Origin: an uncultured Granulosicoccaceae bacterium
Lineage (GTDB): Bacteria; Pseudomonadota; Gammaproteobacteria; Granulosicoccales; Granulosicoccaceae
Direction of reading: 5' to 3'
DNA length: 64,000 bases
NCBI GenBank assembly: GCA_938003855.1
Contig: CALKXD010000144.1
Coordinates: 18,560 to 82,559 of the forward strand
Shown here: positions 27,942 to 36,319 of the stretch, piece after piece
Layout: each line of letters opens with the position of its first letter
How positions within the stretch are numbered: position 1 is the first letter of the stretch
Program-made: the position numbers and the translations under genes
The notes under the pieces: model-generated
Databases searched by the model: none
What the model was told of the DNA's origin: nothing
What the model saw: the letters and a program-made list of their open reading frames with translations, nothing else

Positions 27942-29573
27942 ATGATCAAAAACCCGATACTTACCGGGTTCAACCCTGACCCGTCTATTTGCCGTGTGGG
28001 CGAAGACTACTTTATTGCCACTTCCACCTTTGAGTGGTATCCCGGAGTGCAGATCTATCACTCGCGAAACCTGGCGGACTGGCGTCTGGTCGCCAGACCT
28101 CTGAGCCGTGCGTCACAGCTTGATATGCGCGGTAATCCGGATTCCTGTGGTGTATGGGCGCCGTGTCTGAGTTTTGCGGATGACACCTTCTGGCTGATCT
28201 ACACCGACGTTAAGCGCTTTGACGGAAACTTCAAGGATGCGCACAATTATCTGGTAACGGCTGATAGCATCACGGGTCAATGGTCAGACCCGGTGTACAT
28301 GAATTCCAGCGGTTTTGACCCCAGTTTGTTTCACGACGACGATGGTCGCAAATGGTTTTATAACCTGGTGTGGAATCATCGCGCCACATCGCTTGGTCAG
28401 TCGCCGCTGCACAGTCCGTTTGGTGGTATTGCGCTGCAGGAGTATTCGCCTGCGCAGCAGCAACTGCTGGGTGAACCGCAACTGGTTTTCAGTGGCACAG
28501 AAAAAGGCCTGGCCGAGGCACCGCACGTTTTCAAGCGTGGTGACTATTACTACTTGATTGTTGCAGAAGGGGGCACTGGCTACGAGCACGCGGTCACACA
28601 TGCCCGCAGTCGTTCTGTGGCGGGACCGTTTGAACTGCATCCGGATAAATATCTACTCACTGCGTCGGAGAGCCATCGAGGAAAATTACAGCGCACCGGT
28701 CATGGCATGTATGTAGAGACAGCGCAGGGCGAGGCTTACCATACGTTTTTGTGTTCCCGCCCGCTGGATGGTCTGCGCCGCTCGCCACTGGGTCGGGAGA
28801 CGGGTATCGCCCGGTGTCAGTGGCACGATGACGGCTGGTTGCGAACCGCTAACGGTTCGCAGCAGGCCGAAACCCACGTGGAGTCCCCGCAGGATTTACC
28901 GGCACAGAAAATACCCATGGCGGATGACCTTACGCTGCAGCACTATGGCTTCAGTGGTGAGTCATTGCCGATCGACTTTCAATGGCTGCGCACACCTATC
29001 CCGCAGCGTTTGTTCTCGTTAAGCGAGCGTCAGGGATTTCTGCGCTTGTATGGTCGTGAGTCAATAGGCAGCTGGTTTGAGCAATCACTGGTGGCACGCC
29101 GACAACAACATCATCGCTATACTGCCAGTACCACTGTTGAGTTTGATCCGGTATCGTTCCAGCAAAGTGCCGGTATAACCGCCTACTATAACCGCCATAA
29201 ATTTCATTATCTGCAAATTAGCCACGATGAAACACTCGGTCGGGTGATCAGTATCATGAGCTGCAATGGCGACTACCCGGACGGGGCGTTAAGCTATCCG
29301 GCTGGTCCGGTGCCGATTCCCGCGGCCGGCGAGGTATCACTGCAGTGTACGGTGATTGATTCAGTACTGACTTTTGCCTGGAGAGCCACCGGAGACTGGC
29401 AGCCGATAGGTCCGGCGCTGGATGCTTCAGTGTTGTCAGACGAAGGCGGGCGCGGCGAGCACGCGTCGTTCACCGGTGCCTTTGTCGGCATGATGGCGTT
29501 TGACACCTCCGGCCGTGCCCGTCATGCTGATTTTTCGTACTTTTCGTATCAACCGCACAGCCAGCCGGCCTGA
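27942..29573 (+). CDS. GH43 beta-xylosidase (XynB type)
   Basis: Cytoplasmic glycosidase that cleaves xylose from the non-reducing end of beta-1,4-xylo-oligosaccharides. The 543-residue chain begins MIKNPILTGFNPDPSI, the hallmark of GH43 XynB-type enzymes, followed by FIATSTFEWYPGVQIYHS. The three catalytic acids are visible: Asp13 (base), Asp126 in GFDPSLF, and Glu192 in GLAEAPH. A C-terminal beta-sandwich (about 340-543) is typical of this subgroup. No signal peptide, so substrate must be imported. CAGGA lies eight bases before ATG 27942. Some members also cleave arabinofuranosides; that cannot be excluded. Confidence 0.91.
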   Translation: MIKNPILTGFNPDPSICRVGEDYFIATSTFEWYPGVQIYHSRNLADWRLVARPLSRASQLDMRGNPDSCGVWAPCLSFADDTFWLIYTDVKRFDGNFKDAHNYLVTADSITGQWSDPVYMNSSGFDPSLFHDDDGRKWFYNLVWNHRATSLGQSPLHSPFGGIALQEYSPAQQQLLGEPQLVFSGTEKGLAEAPHVFKRGDYYYLIVAEGGTGYEHAVTHARSRSVAGPFELHPDKYLLTASESHRGKLQRTGHGMYVETAQGEAYHTFLCSRPLDGLRRSPLGRETGIARCQWHDDGWLRTANGSQQAETHVESPQDLPAQKIPMADDLTLQHYGFSGESLPIDFQWLRTPIPQRLFSLSERQGFLRLYGRESIGSWFEQSLVARRQQHHRYTASTTVEFDPVSFQQSAGITAYYNRHKFHYLQISHDETLGRVISIMSCNGDYPDGALSYPAGPVPIPAAGEVSLQCTVIDSVLTFAWRATGDWQPIGPALDASVLSDEGGRGEHASFTGAFVGMMAFDTSGRARHADFSYFSYQPHSQPA

Positions 29574-29633
29574 CGAATTCAGGTCCGGTATCCGTGTAAA
29601 GGTATTATCAGACAAAGTACCGTAGTGACAGTG

Positions 29634-29650
29634 TGTCGCTGCAAGCGACA
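29634..29650. repeat. Short inverted repeat between glycosidase genes
   Basis: TGTCGCT-GCA-AGCGACA is a perfect seven-base stem with a three-base loop in the 130-base gap between the GH43 and GH2 genes. Without a U-run it is probably an mRNA hairpin rather than a terminator. Confidence 0.4.
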
Positions 29651-29703
29651 GCGCCTGATGATTAACGCCGCATTAGTACCAAGCAACGTCGACTGGTGAT
29701 TCT

Positions 29704-32139
29704 ATGACTCGAAAACTCAATGATGGCTGGACTCTGCGGCAGTCTGACGGCGACAAGCCGGTGCCGTTCACTGTGCCCGGCGATGTGCACTCGGCCCTGC
29801 TTAGCGCCGGGGTAATTGAAGATCCTTATTACCGCGATAATGAGCTCGCCGTCGATTGGGTAAACCAGCGCGAGTGGGAAATACAGCGCGAATTTGAAGT
29901 CGCCGACTATTCGCTGGCGCACCACAGTGTGCTGGTGCTGGATCAGGTCGACTGCATTGCCGATGTCTACATCAATGATGAGTTGCTCGGTTCTATGCAG
30001 AGCCAGTTTATTCGCTATGTGTTTGACGTCACCGGTCATCTGACGGCGGGTCGCAACACCTTGCGAATCCATTTTTATTCGGCGGTGCGTGTCGCTGCTG
30101 AAAAAGCCGCCGCCTTTCCATTTGAGCTTCCGCACAGTGCAAACTGCCGTCTGCCGCATTCTAATTTATTGCGCAAAACCCCTTGCCATGCGGGGTGGGA
30201 CTGGAATATCTGCCTGATGCCGACCGGGGTCTATGGCGAGATAAGTCTTGTGCACTACCGAAGCCACTGTATCGACGACATAAAGTGCGAACAGCTGTTC
30301 AGCGGCGAAAGCGTTACTGTCAAGGTCACCGCAAGTGTCCGGGTTGCCGCCGCCGCCACTATCGATTGTGGGTTAACGCTGGGGGCGCAGCAAGTGTCTA
30401 TAGAGCATCAACTGGTGACCGGCATCGACACCATAACGCTGAGCGTTACCGTCGACGATGCGGCATTGTGGTGGCCGGCTGGCCGTGGTCCGCAAACACG
30501 CCACTTGCTGGTGCTGGATATCGGTGGGCAGAAGTACGAGCAGCTCATCGGCTTGCGCAAGGCGCGCATTGTTGAGACCCCCGATGATGCCGGTGCGGGG
30601 TTCCGTATCGATATAAACGACAAGCCGGTATTTATGCGTGGCGCTAACTGGATTCCCGCCGATGCGTTGCCGCAGCGGGCAACACCTGCGGCGACCCGCG
30701 AGCTGTTACAGTCGGCGGTTGACGCAAACATGAACATGCTGCGCGTCTGGGGGGGCGGACAATACGAAGCCAGCTGGTTTTACGAACTCTGCGATGAGCT
30801 GGGTATCATGATCTGGCAGGACTTTATGTTTTCATGTAATCACTATCCGGCGGCCGACCCCGAGTGGCTGAAGCTGGTTAGAATCGAAGCCACGCAGCAG
30901 GTGCGGCGATTGTCAGTCTATGCCAGCGTGGTGCTGTGGTGCGGCGATAACGAAATCGTCGGGGCGTTGAACTGGTGGCAGGTTACCCGCGACAATCGTG
31001 ATCGCTACCTGGCCAACTATGTTCGCATGAATCACGCGATTGAAGAAGTCATTGAAAGAGAGCTGGTCGATACCGACTTCTGGCCAAGCTCGCCGTCGGT
31101 CGGTAAGCTCGACTATGGCGATGGCTGGAAGAACGATGCCGCCGGCGATATGCACTTCTGGGATGTCTGGCACGAAGCCAAGCCCTTCTCGGCCTATCAG
31201 CAGATACACCCGCGATTTTGCTCCGAGTTTGGTTTTCAGTCTTTCCCGTCACAGCCGGTGGTGGAGACCTTTACCCGTAAAGAAGACCGCAATGTCTCGT
31301 CACCGGTGATGGAGGTGCATCAGCGCAATGCGGGGGGTAATGCCCGCATCGTCGAGACGCTTGTGCGTTACTTCGAGTTCCCTGACAGCTTTGAGCGGAT
31401 GTTGTTTTTATCGCAGTGTCAGCAGGCCATGGCGATACGTACGGCGGTTGAATATTGGCGGATGCTGCAACCGCACTGTATGGGCACTTTGTACTGGCAG
31501 CTGAATGATACCTGGCCGGTTGCCTCCTGGGCTTCACTGGAATACGGCGGCGGCTGGAAACTTCTGCACTATGCCGCGAAGCGGTTTTATTCTCCGCTGT
31601 TAGTCGCTATGGTTCCCGGGCACAAGCGCTTTAATACTGATGGGCAGTTATTGTTGAAGGTTGTTAACGACAATGCCCGGTCGCAGGATCTCTCCATTGA
31701 AATGCGTGCCCTGACGGTTGACGGTGAAGAACAATGCCATTGGGATTTTACCGTGATGGCAGCGGGTAATGCGGTTTGCAATATTGCTGTGCTATCGCCA
31801 TCGGAGATCCCGCCCGGTTGCTTTCTGCATTTTGAATGGTGCGATGATGAGGGTACTGTGCTGGGAGAAAATGAATACTGGCCGGCCCCGTACAAAAAGT
31901 ATCAGTTACCGCGCGCCAGCGTGCAAGTGACCCCGGTGCAGGACGGTAAGCATAGCACCCTTGAACTATCGACCGATAAGCCGGCGTTTTTTGTTACCGT
32001 GAATCTGGGCGGGCGTGCTATATATTCAGACAATGGTGTGACGTTGTTGCCGGGGGAATCGCGACGGATTTCTGTTGTCAGAGAGTTGCACTCGGCGCAG
32101 GCACCGGTGCTTGACGGGCTGGTGATTGAGCACCTATAG
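29704..32139 (+). CDS. GH2 beta-mannosidase
   Basis: Releases mannose from the non-reducing end of beta-1,4-manno-oligosaccharides. The 811-residue protein has the GH2 order: N-terminal sugar-binding domain ([11 protein letters not shown] onward), an immunoglobulin-like domain, the catalytic barrel (about 305-600) and C-terminal beta domains. [11 protein letters not shown] and RVWGGGQYE are classic beta-mannosidase blocks. Acid/base Glu417 lies in CGDNEIV and the nucleophile Glu508 in [10 protein letters not shown]. No signal peptide. It is the last gene of the LacI-linked operon; a partner for the alpha-galactosidase at 900 if galactomannan is the original polymer, an inference. Confidence 0.93.
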   Translation: MTRKLNDGWTLRQSDGDKPVPFTVPGDVHSALLSAGVIEDPYYRDNELAVDWVNQREWEIQREFEVADYSLAHHSVLVLDQVDCIADVYINDELLGSMQSQFIRYVFDVTGHLTAGRNTLRIHFYSAVRVAAEKAAAFPFELPHSANCRLPHSNLLRKTPCHAGWDWNICLMPTGVYGEISLVHYRSHCIDDIKCEQLFSGESVTVKVTASVRVAAAATIDCGLTLGAQQVSIEHQLVTGIDTITLSVTVDDAALWWPAGRGPQTRHLLVLDIGGQKYEQLIGLRKARIVETPDDAGAGFRIDINDKPVFMRGANWIPADALPQRATPAATRELLQSAVDANMNMLRVWGGGQYEASWFYELCDELGIMIWQDFMFSCNHYPAADPEWLKLVRIEATQQVRRLSVYASVVLWCGDNEIVGALNWWQVTRDNRDRYLANYVRMNHAIEEVIERELVDTDFWPSSPSVGKLDYGDGWKNDAAGDMHFWDVWHEAKPFSAYQQIHPRFCSEFGFQSFPSQPVVETFTRKEDRNVSSPVMEVHQRNAGGNARIVETLVRYFEFPDSFERMLFLSQCQQAMAIRTAVEYWRMLQPHCMGTLYWQLNDTWPVASWASLEYGGGWKLLHYAAKRFYSPLLVAMVPGHKRFNTDGQLLLKVVNDNARSQDLSIEMRALTVDGEEQCHWDFTVMAAGNAVCNIAVLSPSEIPPGCFLHFEWCDDEGTVLGENEYWPAPYKKYQLPRASVQVTPVQDGKHSTLELSTDKPAFFVTVNLGGRAIYSDNGVTLLPGESRRISVVRELHSAQAPVLDGLVIEHL

Positions 32140-32182
32140 GTGATGATGTTGTCCCGTTGAGCACCCGGCTGAACGGTCAGCG

Positions 32183-32194
32183 GCTCAGCTGAGC
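32183..32194. repeat. Palindrome after beta-mannosidase gene
   Basis: GCTCAGCTGAGC is a perfect 12-base palindrome 44 bases after the beta-mannosidase stop, preceded by a second small hairpin (GCTG-AACGGT-CAGC). The end of the operon would need a terminator near here, but there is no U-run. Confidence 0.3.
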
Positions 32195-32302
32195 GGCCTG
32201 CTTTACAGCCTCGCTACTTTGCCACGCTTTTCGAGGGTATGATGTGCAGTCTTTCGGGCCGGTCTGTCGCTGACGCTTGATCGGCAATTTTCATCAGGAG
32301 TT

Positions 32303-33019
32303 ATGTTTGTGTTCACGGGTATTGTTCAGGGTGTTGCCACTATTGGCAGCATCACCGATGCAAAAGGCATCCGAACCATTGACATCGAGTTCCCGGAGGG
32401 TTTTTGTCAGGATCTTGAGATCGGGGCGAGTATTGCCATTGACGGAGTGTGCCTGACTGTCACAGATTGCCCGACGGATACCCGCGTTTCTTTTGACGTA
32501 ATGCTGCAAAGTCTGAATGTTACCACCCTGGGTGACTACGCTCCGGGTGCTGCGGTTAATGCAGAGCGGGCAGCCAAAGATGGCGCAGAGATTGGCGGGC
32601 ATCCACTGTCGGGCCATGTCGATTTCACCGCAACCATCGGTGAGATTGACCGCCGGGAAGATAACTTTCGCCTGCAGATTAATGTGGACCCCCGCTGGAT
32701 GCGCTACCTGTTCCCGAAAGGATATATTGCGGTAAACGGTGCAAGCCTGACAATGGCGGCAGTCGATAAAAAACAGGGGTGGTTTGACGTATGGCTGATC
32801 CCCGAGACTCTGCGAATGACATCGATAGGCAAAAAGAGCGTCGGTGACAAACTGAACATCGAGATCGAGCGCCAAACGCAGGTGGTAGTGGATACCATCA
32901 GAGACACCATCGAAGACAATCTGGGGGCGCTGACACCGTTGTTCGAGCGTGTACTGCAGGAGCAGGGGGTTGATATCAACGCACTGGGCGTCAGCACCAC
33001 GGACAAGCGCAATAACTAA
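32303..33019 (+). CDS. ribE: Riboflavin synthase (alpha-chain type)
   Basis: Forms riboflavin from two 6,7-dimethyl-8-ribityllumazine molecules in the cytoplasm. Both internal repeats are clear: MFVFTGIVQG, DGVCLTV (Cys50) and GGHPLSGHVD in the first; VNGASLTM and WLIPETLRMTSIG in the second. QTQVVVDTIRDT is the usual C-terminal helix. At 238 residues it is longer than the common 200-215, with about 20 extra C-terminal residues. The first repeat has LQSLNVTTLG where SAETLRxTxLG is usual. CAGGAG precedes ATG. No other rib gene or FMN riboswitch is nearby, so it stands apart from a rib operon. A lumazine-binding paralogue remains possible. Confidence 0.88.
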   Translation: MFVFTGIVQGVATIGSITDAKGIRTIDIEFPEGFCQDLEIGASIAIDGVCLTVTDCPTDTRVSFDVMLQSLNVTTLGDYAPGAAVNAERAAKDGAEIGGHPLSGHVDFTATIGEIDRREDNFRLQINVDPRWMRYLFPKGYIAVNGASLTMAAVDKKQGWFDVWLIPETLRMTSIGKKSVGDKLNIEIERQTQVVVDTIRDTIEDNLGALTPLFERVLQEQGVDINALGVSTTDKRNN

Positions 33020-33056
33020 CACTTGACGGGTACTTTGCTTAGCCGGGTCATTCACA

Positions 33057-33470
33057 ATGCAACTTGAAATAACCGACACACCCGATACCGCTGACGATGA
33101 CTACGTCCGCGCCAAAACCCGCGAGTACAACAGCCGCTTTATGGAGAGCGGTTATGAGCTGCTGTCGTGTTACTTCCGGGATACCGACGATACTATAATT
33201 GCCGGACTGACCTCGAAGCTATTCTGGAGCTGGATACACATCGACTACCTGTGGGTGGCTGAGTCCGAGCGTGGCCGCAGCCTTGGCAGTCAGTTGCTGG
33301 CGGCGGCCGAAAAAGAGGCACTGCAGCGCGGCTGTGTGGGATCGCAACTCGACACCTTCAGCTTCCAGGCGCCTGAGTTCTACCGCAAGCAGGGCTATAC
33401 GGTAATGGGTAGTTTATCCGGATATACCGGCAATCAAGACCGCATCTACCTGTATAAGCATTTGCTCTAG
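33057..33470 (+). CDS. GNAT-family N-acetyltransferase
   Basis: A 137-residue acetyltransferase of the GNAT fold. The acetyl-CoA binding segment reads WVAESERGRSLGSQLLAAAE, with the R-G-x-S-L-G form of the usual Q/RxxGxG/A loop. FQAPEFYRKQGYTVMG is the typical late GNAT strand. The substrate is unknown. It lies 37 bases after riboflavin synthase and 15 before the phosphotransferase gene, so the three may be cotranscribed. Confidence 0.85.
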   Translation: MQLEITDTPDTADDDYVRAKTREYNSRFMESGYELLSCYFRDTDDTIIAGLTSKLFWSWIHIDYLWVAESERGRSLGSQLLAAAEKEALQRGCVGSQLDTFSFQAPEFYRKQGYTVMGSLSGYTGNQDRIYLYKHLL

Positions 33471-33485
33471 AGCAATAGCGCAGAG

Positions 33486-34307
33486 GTGGTTGCAGTGCCG
33501 ACAGCAGGTGTCCAACACTCGATGACAATAGAGATTCCGCTGACAGGCGGTAATACCACCAGCGGTGTTGTGCGTGTTGGCAACACGGTGCGGCGGCCGC
33601 TGAAGCCAGCCAGTGACTCGGTGCACCGGCTGTTGCAGCACCTTGAGCGCAAGGGGTTTGACAAGGCTCCGCGCTTTTTGGGTATCGATGAGAAAAATCG
33701 TGAGATCCAGAGTTTTATTGACGGAGATACGAATCACTTTGACTTTATCTGGTCAGACTCCCGGGCGCTGACAGCCATTGCCCGTCTGCTTAAAGAGTAC
33801 CATCTGGCTGTGGCTGATTTTGACTTCCGTCAACTGCAGTGGTTGTACAGCTACCCGGATAGCGCGCGGCATGAAGTGATCTGCCACAATGACTTTGCGC
33901 CTTATAATATGATTTTTCAGGGTAACAGCCCCTGTGGAATTATAGACTTTGATTTAGCCGGCCCAGGTCCCGTATTACGCGATGTTGCCTATGCGGCTTA
34001 CTGGTCAGTGCCATTGTCGTTTCATTCCACTGATATGTCGGAGTTTGGCTTTGCGGATATAGCCGCGGGTTGCCAGCGGCTGCATAGTTTTTGTGCAGAG
34101 TATGGTGTGGTTGCTGATCGGGCACTGCTGCAGCAGGTGGCAGGCGTGCTGCACCACATGGGAGACAAATCCACCGTCGTTAAAATGCTTGGGCTGCCTG
34201 TGGCTGAGCAGTTGGAACGAGAGGGTCATTTGCGGCACTGGCAGCAGGAGCACCGTGCTTTTTCAGCCGTGATGGATAAAATCGCCGCTAACCTTAACAA
34301 TAGCTAG
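33486..34307 (+). CDS. Aminoglycoside phosphotransferase-like (APH family) kinase
   Basis: A 273-residue protein of the APH/choline-kinase fold. The catalytic loop HNDFAPYNMIF and the metal-binding segment IIDFDLAGPG are both present. An N-terminal block VVRVGNTVRRPLKPASDS may hold the nucleotide lysine. Such proteins phosphorylate small alcohols, sugars or antibiotics; many chromosomal ones have no resistance role, and nothing here points to a substrate. GTG 33486 is taken as the start, though 33522 (ATG) is possible. Confidence 0.8.
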   Translation: MVAVPTAGVQHSMTIEIPLTGGNTTSGVVRVGNTVRRPLKPASDSVHRLLQHLERKGFDKAPRFLGIDEKNREIQSFIDGDTNHFDFIWSDSRALTAIARLLKEYHLAVADFDFRQLQWLYSYPDSARHEVICHNDFAPYNMIFQGNSPCGIIDFDLAGPGPVLRDVAYAAYWSVPLSFHSTDMSEFGFADIAAGCQRLHSFCAEYGVVADRALLQQVAGVLHHMGDKSTVVKMLGLPVAEQLEREGHLRHWQQEHRAFSAVMDKIAANLNNS

Positions 34308-34355
34308 TGCCTATCCAGAAACAGGGTGTCGCGAGGATCATTCAGGTGTGTGAGA

Positions 34356-34415
34356 TTTTGCCTGCCACAGGTAGGCGCTTAGTTGTTCTTAAGTAAGTAC
34401 CTGTGGTCGGCAAAA
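34356..34415. repeat. 60-bp element with 18-bp inverted arms
   Basis: Arms 34356-34373 and 34398-34415 are inverted repeats matching at 16 of 18 positions (TTTTGCC, two mismatches, CCACAGGTA), with a 24-base centre. T-runs lie outside on the left arm and A-runs on the right, the reverse of a rightward rho-independent terminator. It lies between two convergent genes. It could be a mobile repeat unit or a structured 3' end. Confidence 0.55.
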
Positions 34416-34491
34416 GATGGCGTGCCTGAGTGGTACGCAGTAGCACTTGTCAGCCAAATCAGCCGGTGAAACAGTTTGCAGGCAGTTGACC

Positions 34492-34782
34492 TTAGGCTAT
34501 TACTTTGGCGACTTTGACTGGCCGGTCGGTGTTTTCGGTCAGTGGAATTTGCAGCTCACTGCAGGGGATACAGCCGGTTTTAGGGTCGCTGGAATCACCG
34601 TTGTCACTGTCGTAGCAAGTCTTGGCGAGCTCTGCTGCTGACATGCGATCGCAGTCATCAGCGCGGGTTTTTGATGCCGCGATAGCTGCTCCCCCGGCCA
34701 GCAGGAATGCACTGCCGTTTCGAATAAAGCGCCGCCTGCTAAGGCTGTCCTGTATCAGTACGCTGTCGCTGTTTTTGCTCAC
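34492..34782 (-). CDS. Small Tat-exported four-cysteine protein, function unknown
   Basis: A 96-residue protein not recognised as any known family. A twin-arginine signal is clear: SRRRFIRNG at 15-23, hydrophobic SAFLLAGGAAIAA, and a likely cut near residue 41. The mature part, about 55 residues, is acidic and holds four cysteines (44, 56, 71, 74), the last pair as CIPC. Tat export suggests that a folded or cofactor-loaded form is transported. The spacing is not that of HiPIPs. GTG start with CGGGGT before it. The opposite strand also has an open frame (34622-35101), but the Tat signal makes this strand the better candidate. Confidence 0.65.
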   Translation of the reverse strand: MSKNSDSVLIQDSLSRRRFIRNGSAFLLAGGAAIAASKTRADDCDRMSAAELAKTCYDSDNGDSSDPKTGCIPCSELQIPLTENTDRPVKVAKVIA

Positions 34783-35062
34783 GGTATTGACCCCGGTGAT
34801 AAATCCGGTTTCACGCTATCAAGTGATGATATGGGTGTCAAGTCGGTATGGTTGTGTGGCCCCGGTCTTTATTGCAGCTGGCAGCATGGCCTGTCGTCAG
34901 TTCAGTTGCCGCGATTTCCGCTACTGCACTTCGGGGCTGGACGCTGCGTGTATCAGCATTCGAACCCGGCAGGCGGCAATGCAGTGCTTGCGTTACCTGA
35001 TAAACCGTCGCACACCCGATCGGCTGATTAGCGTGCTGATGGCCGGATGCGTGGCGGTGCGG

Positions 35063-36259
35063 TTAGTCAGGGGCGGTTACCGTCAACAGATTTTCCTGTA
35101 ACAGATGTGTGATGAGCGCGAATTTCTGCTCATCGTCGAGTCCGGGCAATTGCTCAATAGTCGTCTGCGTTTGACCGAGCAGCCATTGTGTGGCACTGGT
35201 CATCGGTTCTTCCAGTTGTACGATGCTGCCATATAGTCGCAACAGCAGCGTGCTTTCACGGCGCTCTACACTGAGTATTCTGTGGTTGAGTACGGCAATG
35301 GATGACTGCAGGGACAGGTCGTCTGCCTGCGGCGGTACGCTCAGCAGTCCGGTGCTATCCGGCACGGTTTCCAGCGCGATGCCATCGCGCAGTCTGGCCA
35401 GTGCAGTGTGCCTATAGTCGGGGTCGACAGCACCCGCCAGCAGCGCGCTTGCCGTGTCGGTGAAATTACAGTCCCCGCTCGTGTGCCGCCACAGTGCTGG
35501 CGGCAGTGACTGTCGGTACGCTAATTGTTTTTCGGCGGCCACCTGAAGGGTTTCCTGCAGTAACTGCAGCACCGTGATGTTGTAGACGCCAAGTGTTATG
35601 TGCAGTGATGTGTCATCGTGAGCGACGGCATCGTGGAGCACCCCGCGTGGAATGTAGAGCGTATCGCCGGCTTGCAGGTGGGTGCTTTCTGTTAATTCCC
35701 CGGCGCTGGTTTTTTCACTGTCAAACTGATGATTACTCAGCGGCAGATCAATACCGCCGCTATAGAAATTAAACGTTTTGCTGCCACTGACCTGCAGGAT
35801 AAACACGTCGTGCGAATCGTAATGAGGATTAAAACCTTGTTTGCCGGGAGGAGATAAATACACATTGGTCTGGCAGAGCAGTTGGAAGTCGCCTTGCATC
35901 CGGCGGGTAAACCCGGCCAGTTCGGACAAGTGCTTGTCGGCCTGGGAGATAACAATAGTGGCACCTGCATGGTGACGCTGGATTAATCGGCGGATGTTGA
36001 TTTTATCGTTGCTTTGCGCGTACTCCAGTGGCGAGACCGGCTGGCTTGACTGGGTAAGCTGGATGCCTGGAAAGTAGTGTTCGCCGCTGCTCAGCAGCTG
36101 ATCAATTTTTTCTATCGATAGCAGACCGGCAAAATGTGTATTGTCAGATCGGCTGATGTGCAGCGGTGTTTTTTCGTGGTGGTGGCTAAAAAAGTCGTCA
36201 CCGGTGAGCGGCGAAAGCAACTCTGCAAAGGGTATTCTGGCGGGAGTCTCTAGTGTCAC
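35063..36259 (-). CDS. JmjC/cupin-4 family oxygenase (ribosomal oxygenase-like)
   Basis: A 2-oxoglutarate/Fe(II) dioxygenase of the cupin-4 family that includes the ribosomal protein hydroxylase YcfD (RoxA). The iron triad is visible: His146 and Asp148 (NPHYDSHD) and His209 (PRGVLHDA). Lys161 (GSKTFNFY) is placed as the 2-oxoglutarate ligand. The following part has a winged-helix-like end. At 398 residues it is similar in size to family members. A protein substrate is likely but not identified. GTG start with AGGA nine bases before. Possibly the last gene of the nagK-nagA-MFS unit, 60 bases downstream of it. Confidence 0.84.
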   Translation of the reverse strand: MTLETPARIPFAELLSPLTGDDFFSHHHEKTPLHISRSDNTHFAGLLSIEKIDQLLSSGEHYFPGIQLTQSSQPVSPLEYAQSNDKINIRRLIQRHHAGATIVISQADKHLSELAGFTRRMQGDFQLLCQTNVYLSPPGKQGFNPHYDSHDVFILQVSGSKTFNFYSGGIDLPLSNHQFDSEKTSAGELTESTHLQAGDTLYIPRGVLHDAVAHDDTSLHITLGVYNITVLQLLQETLQVAAEKQLAYRQSLPPALWRHTSGDCNFTDTASALLAGAVDPDYRHTALARLRDGIALETVPDSTGLLSVPPQADDLSLQSSIAVLNHRILSVERRESTLLLRLYGSIVQLEEPMTSATQWLLGQTQTTIEQLPGLDDEQKFALITHLLQENLLTVTAPD

Positions 36260-36319
36260 GGCGAGTGTCCTGTTTTGCGGGTTAAGCGTCTGCCGGTAAT
36301 GGATAGGATGTGCGCCATG

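Noticed and set aside
32140-32302. FMN riboswitch before the riboflavin synthase gene
   Set aside because: The conserved RFN-element sequence was not found and the gap is only 163 bases with unrelated hairpins.
33486-34307. Antibiotic (aminoglycoside) resistance gene
   Set aside because: APH-fold motifs are present, but they are shared by many housekeeping kinases and no resistance context or mobile element is nearby.
34622-35101. 159-codon open frame on the + strand
   Set aside because: It overlaps the Tat-signal gene on the other strand and enters the JmjC gene; no protein family features were seen.
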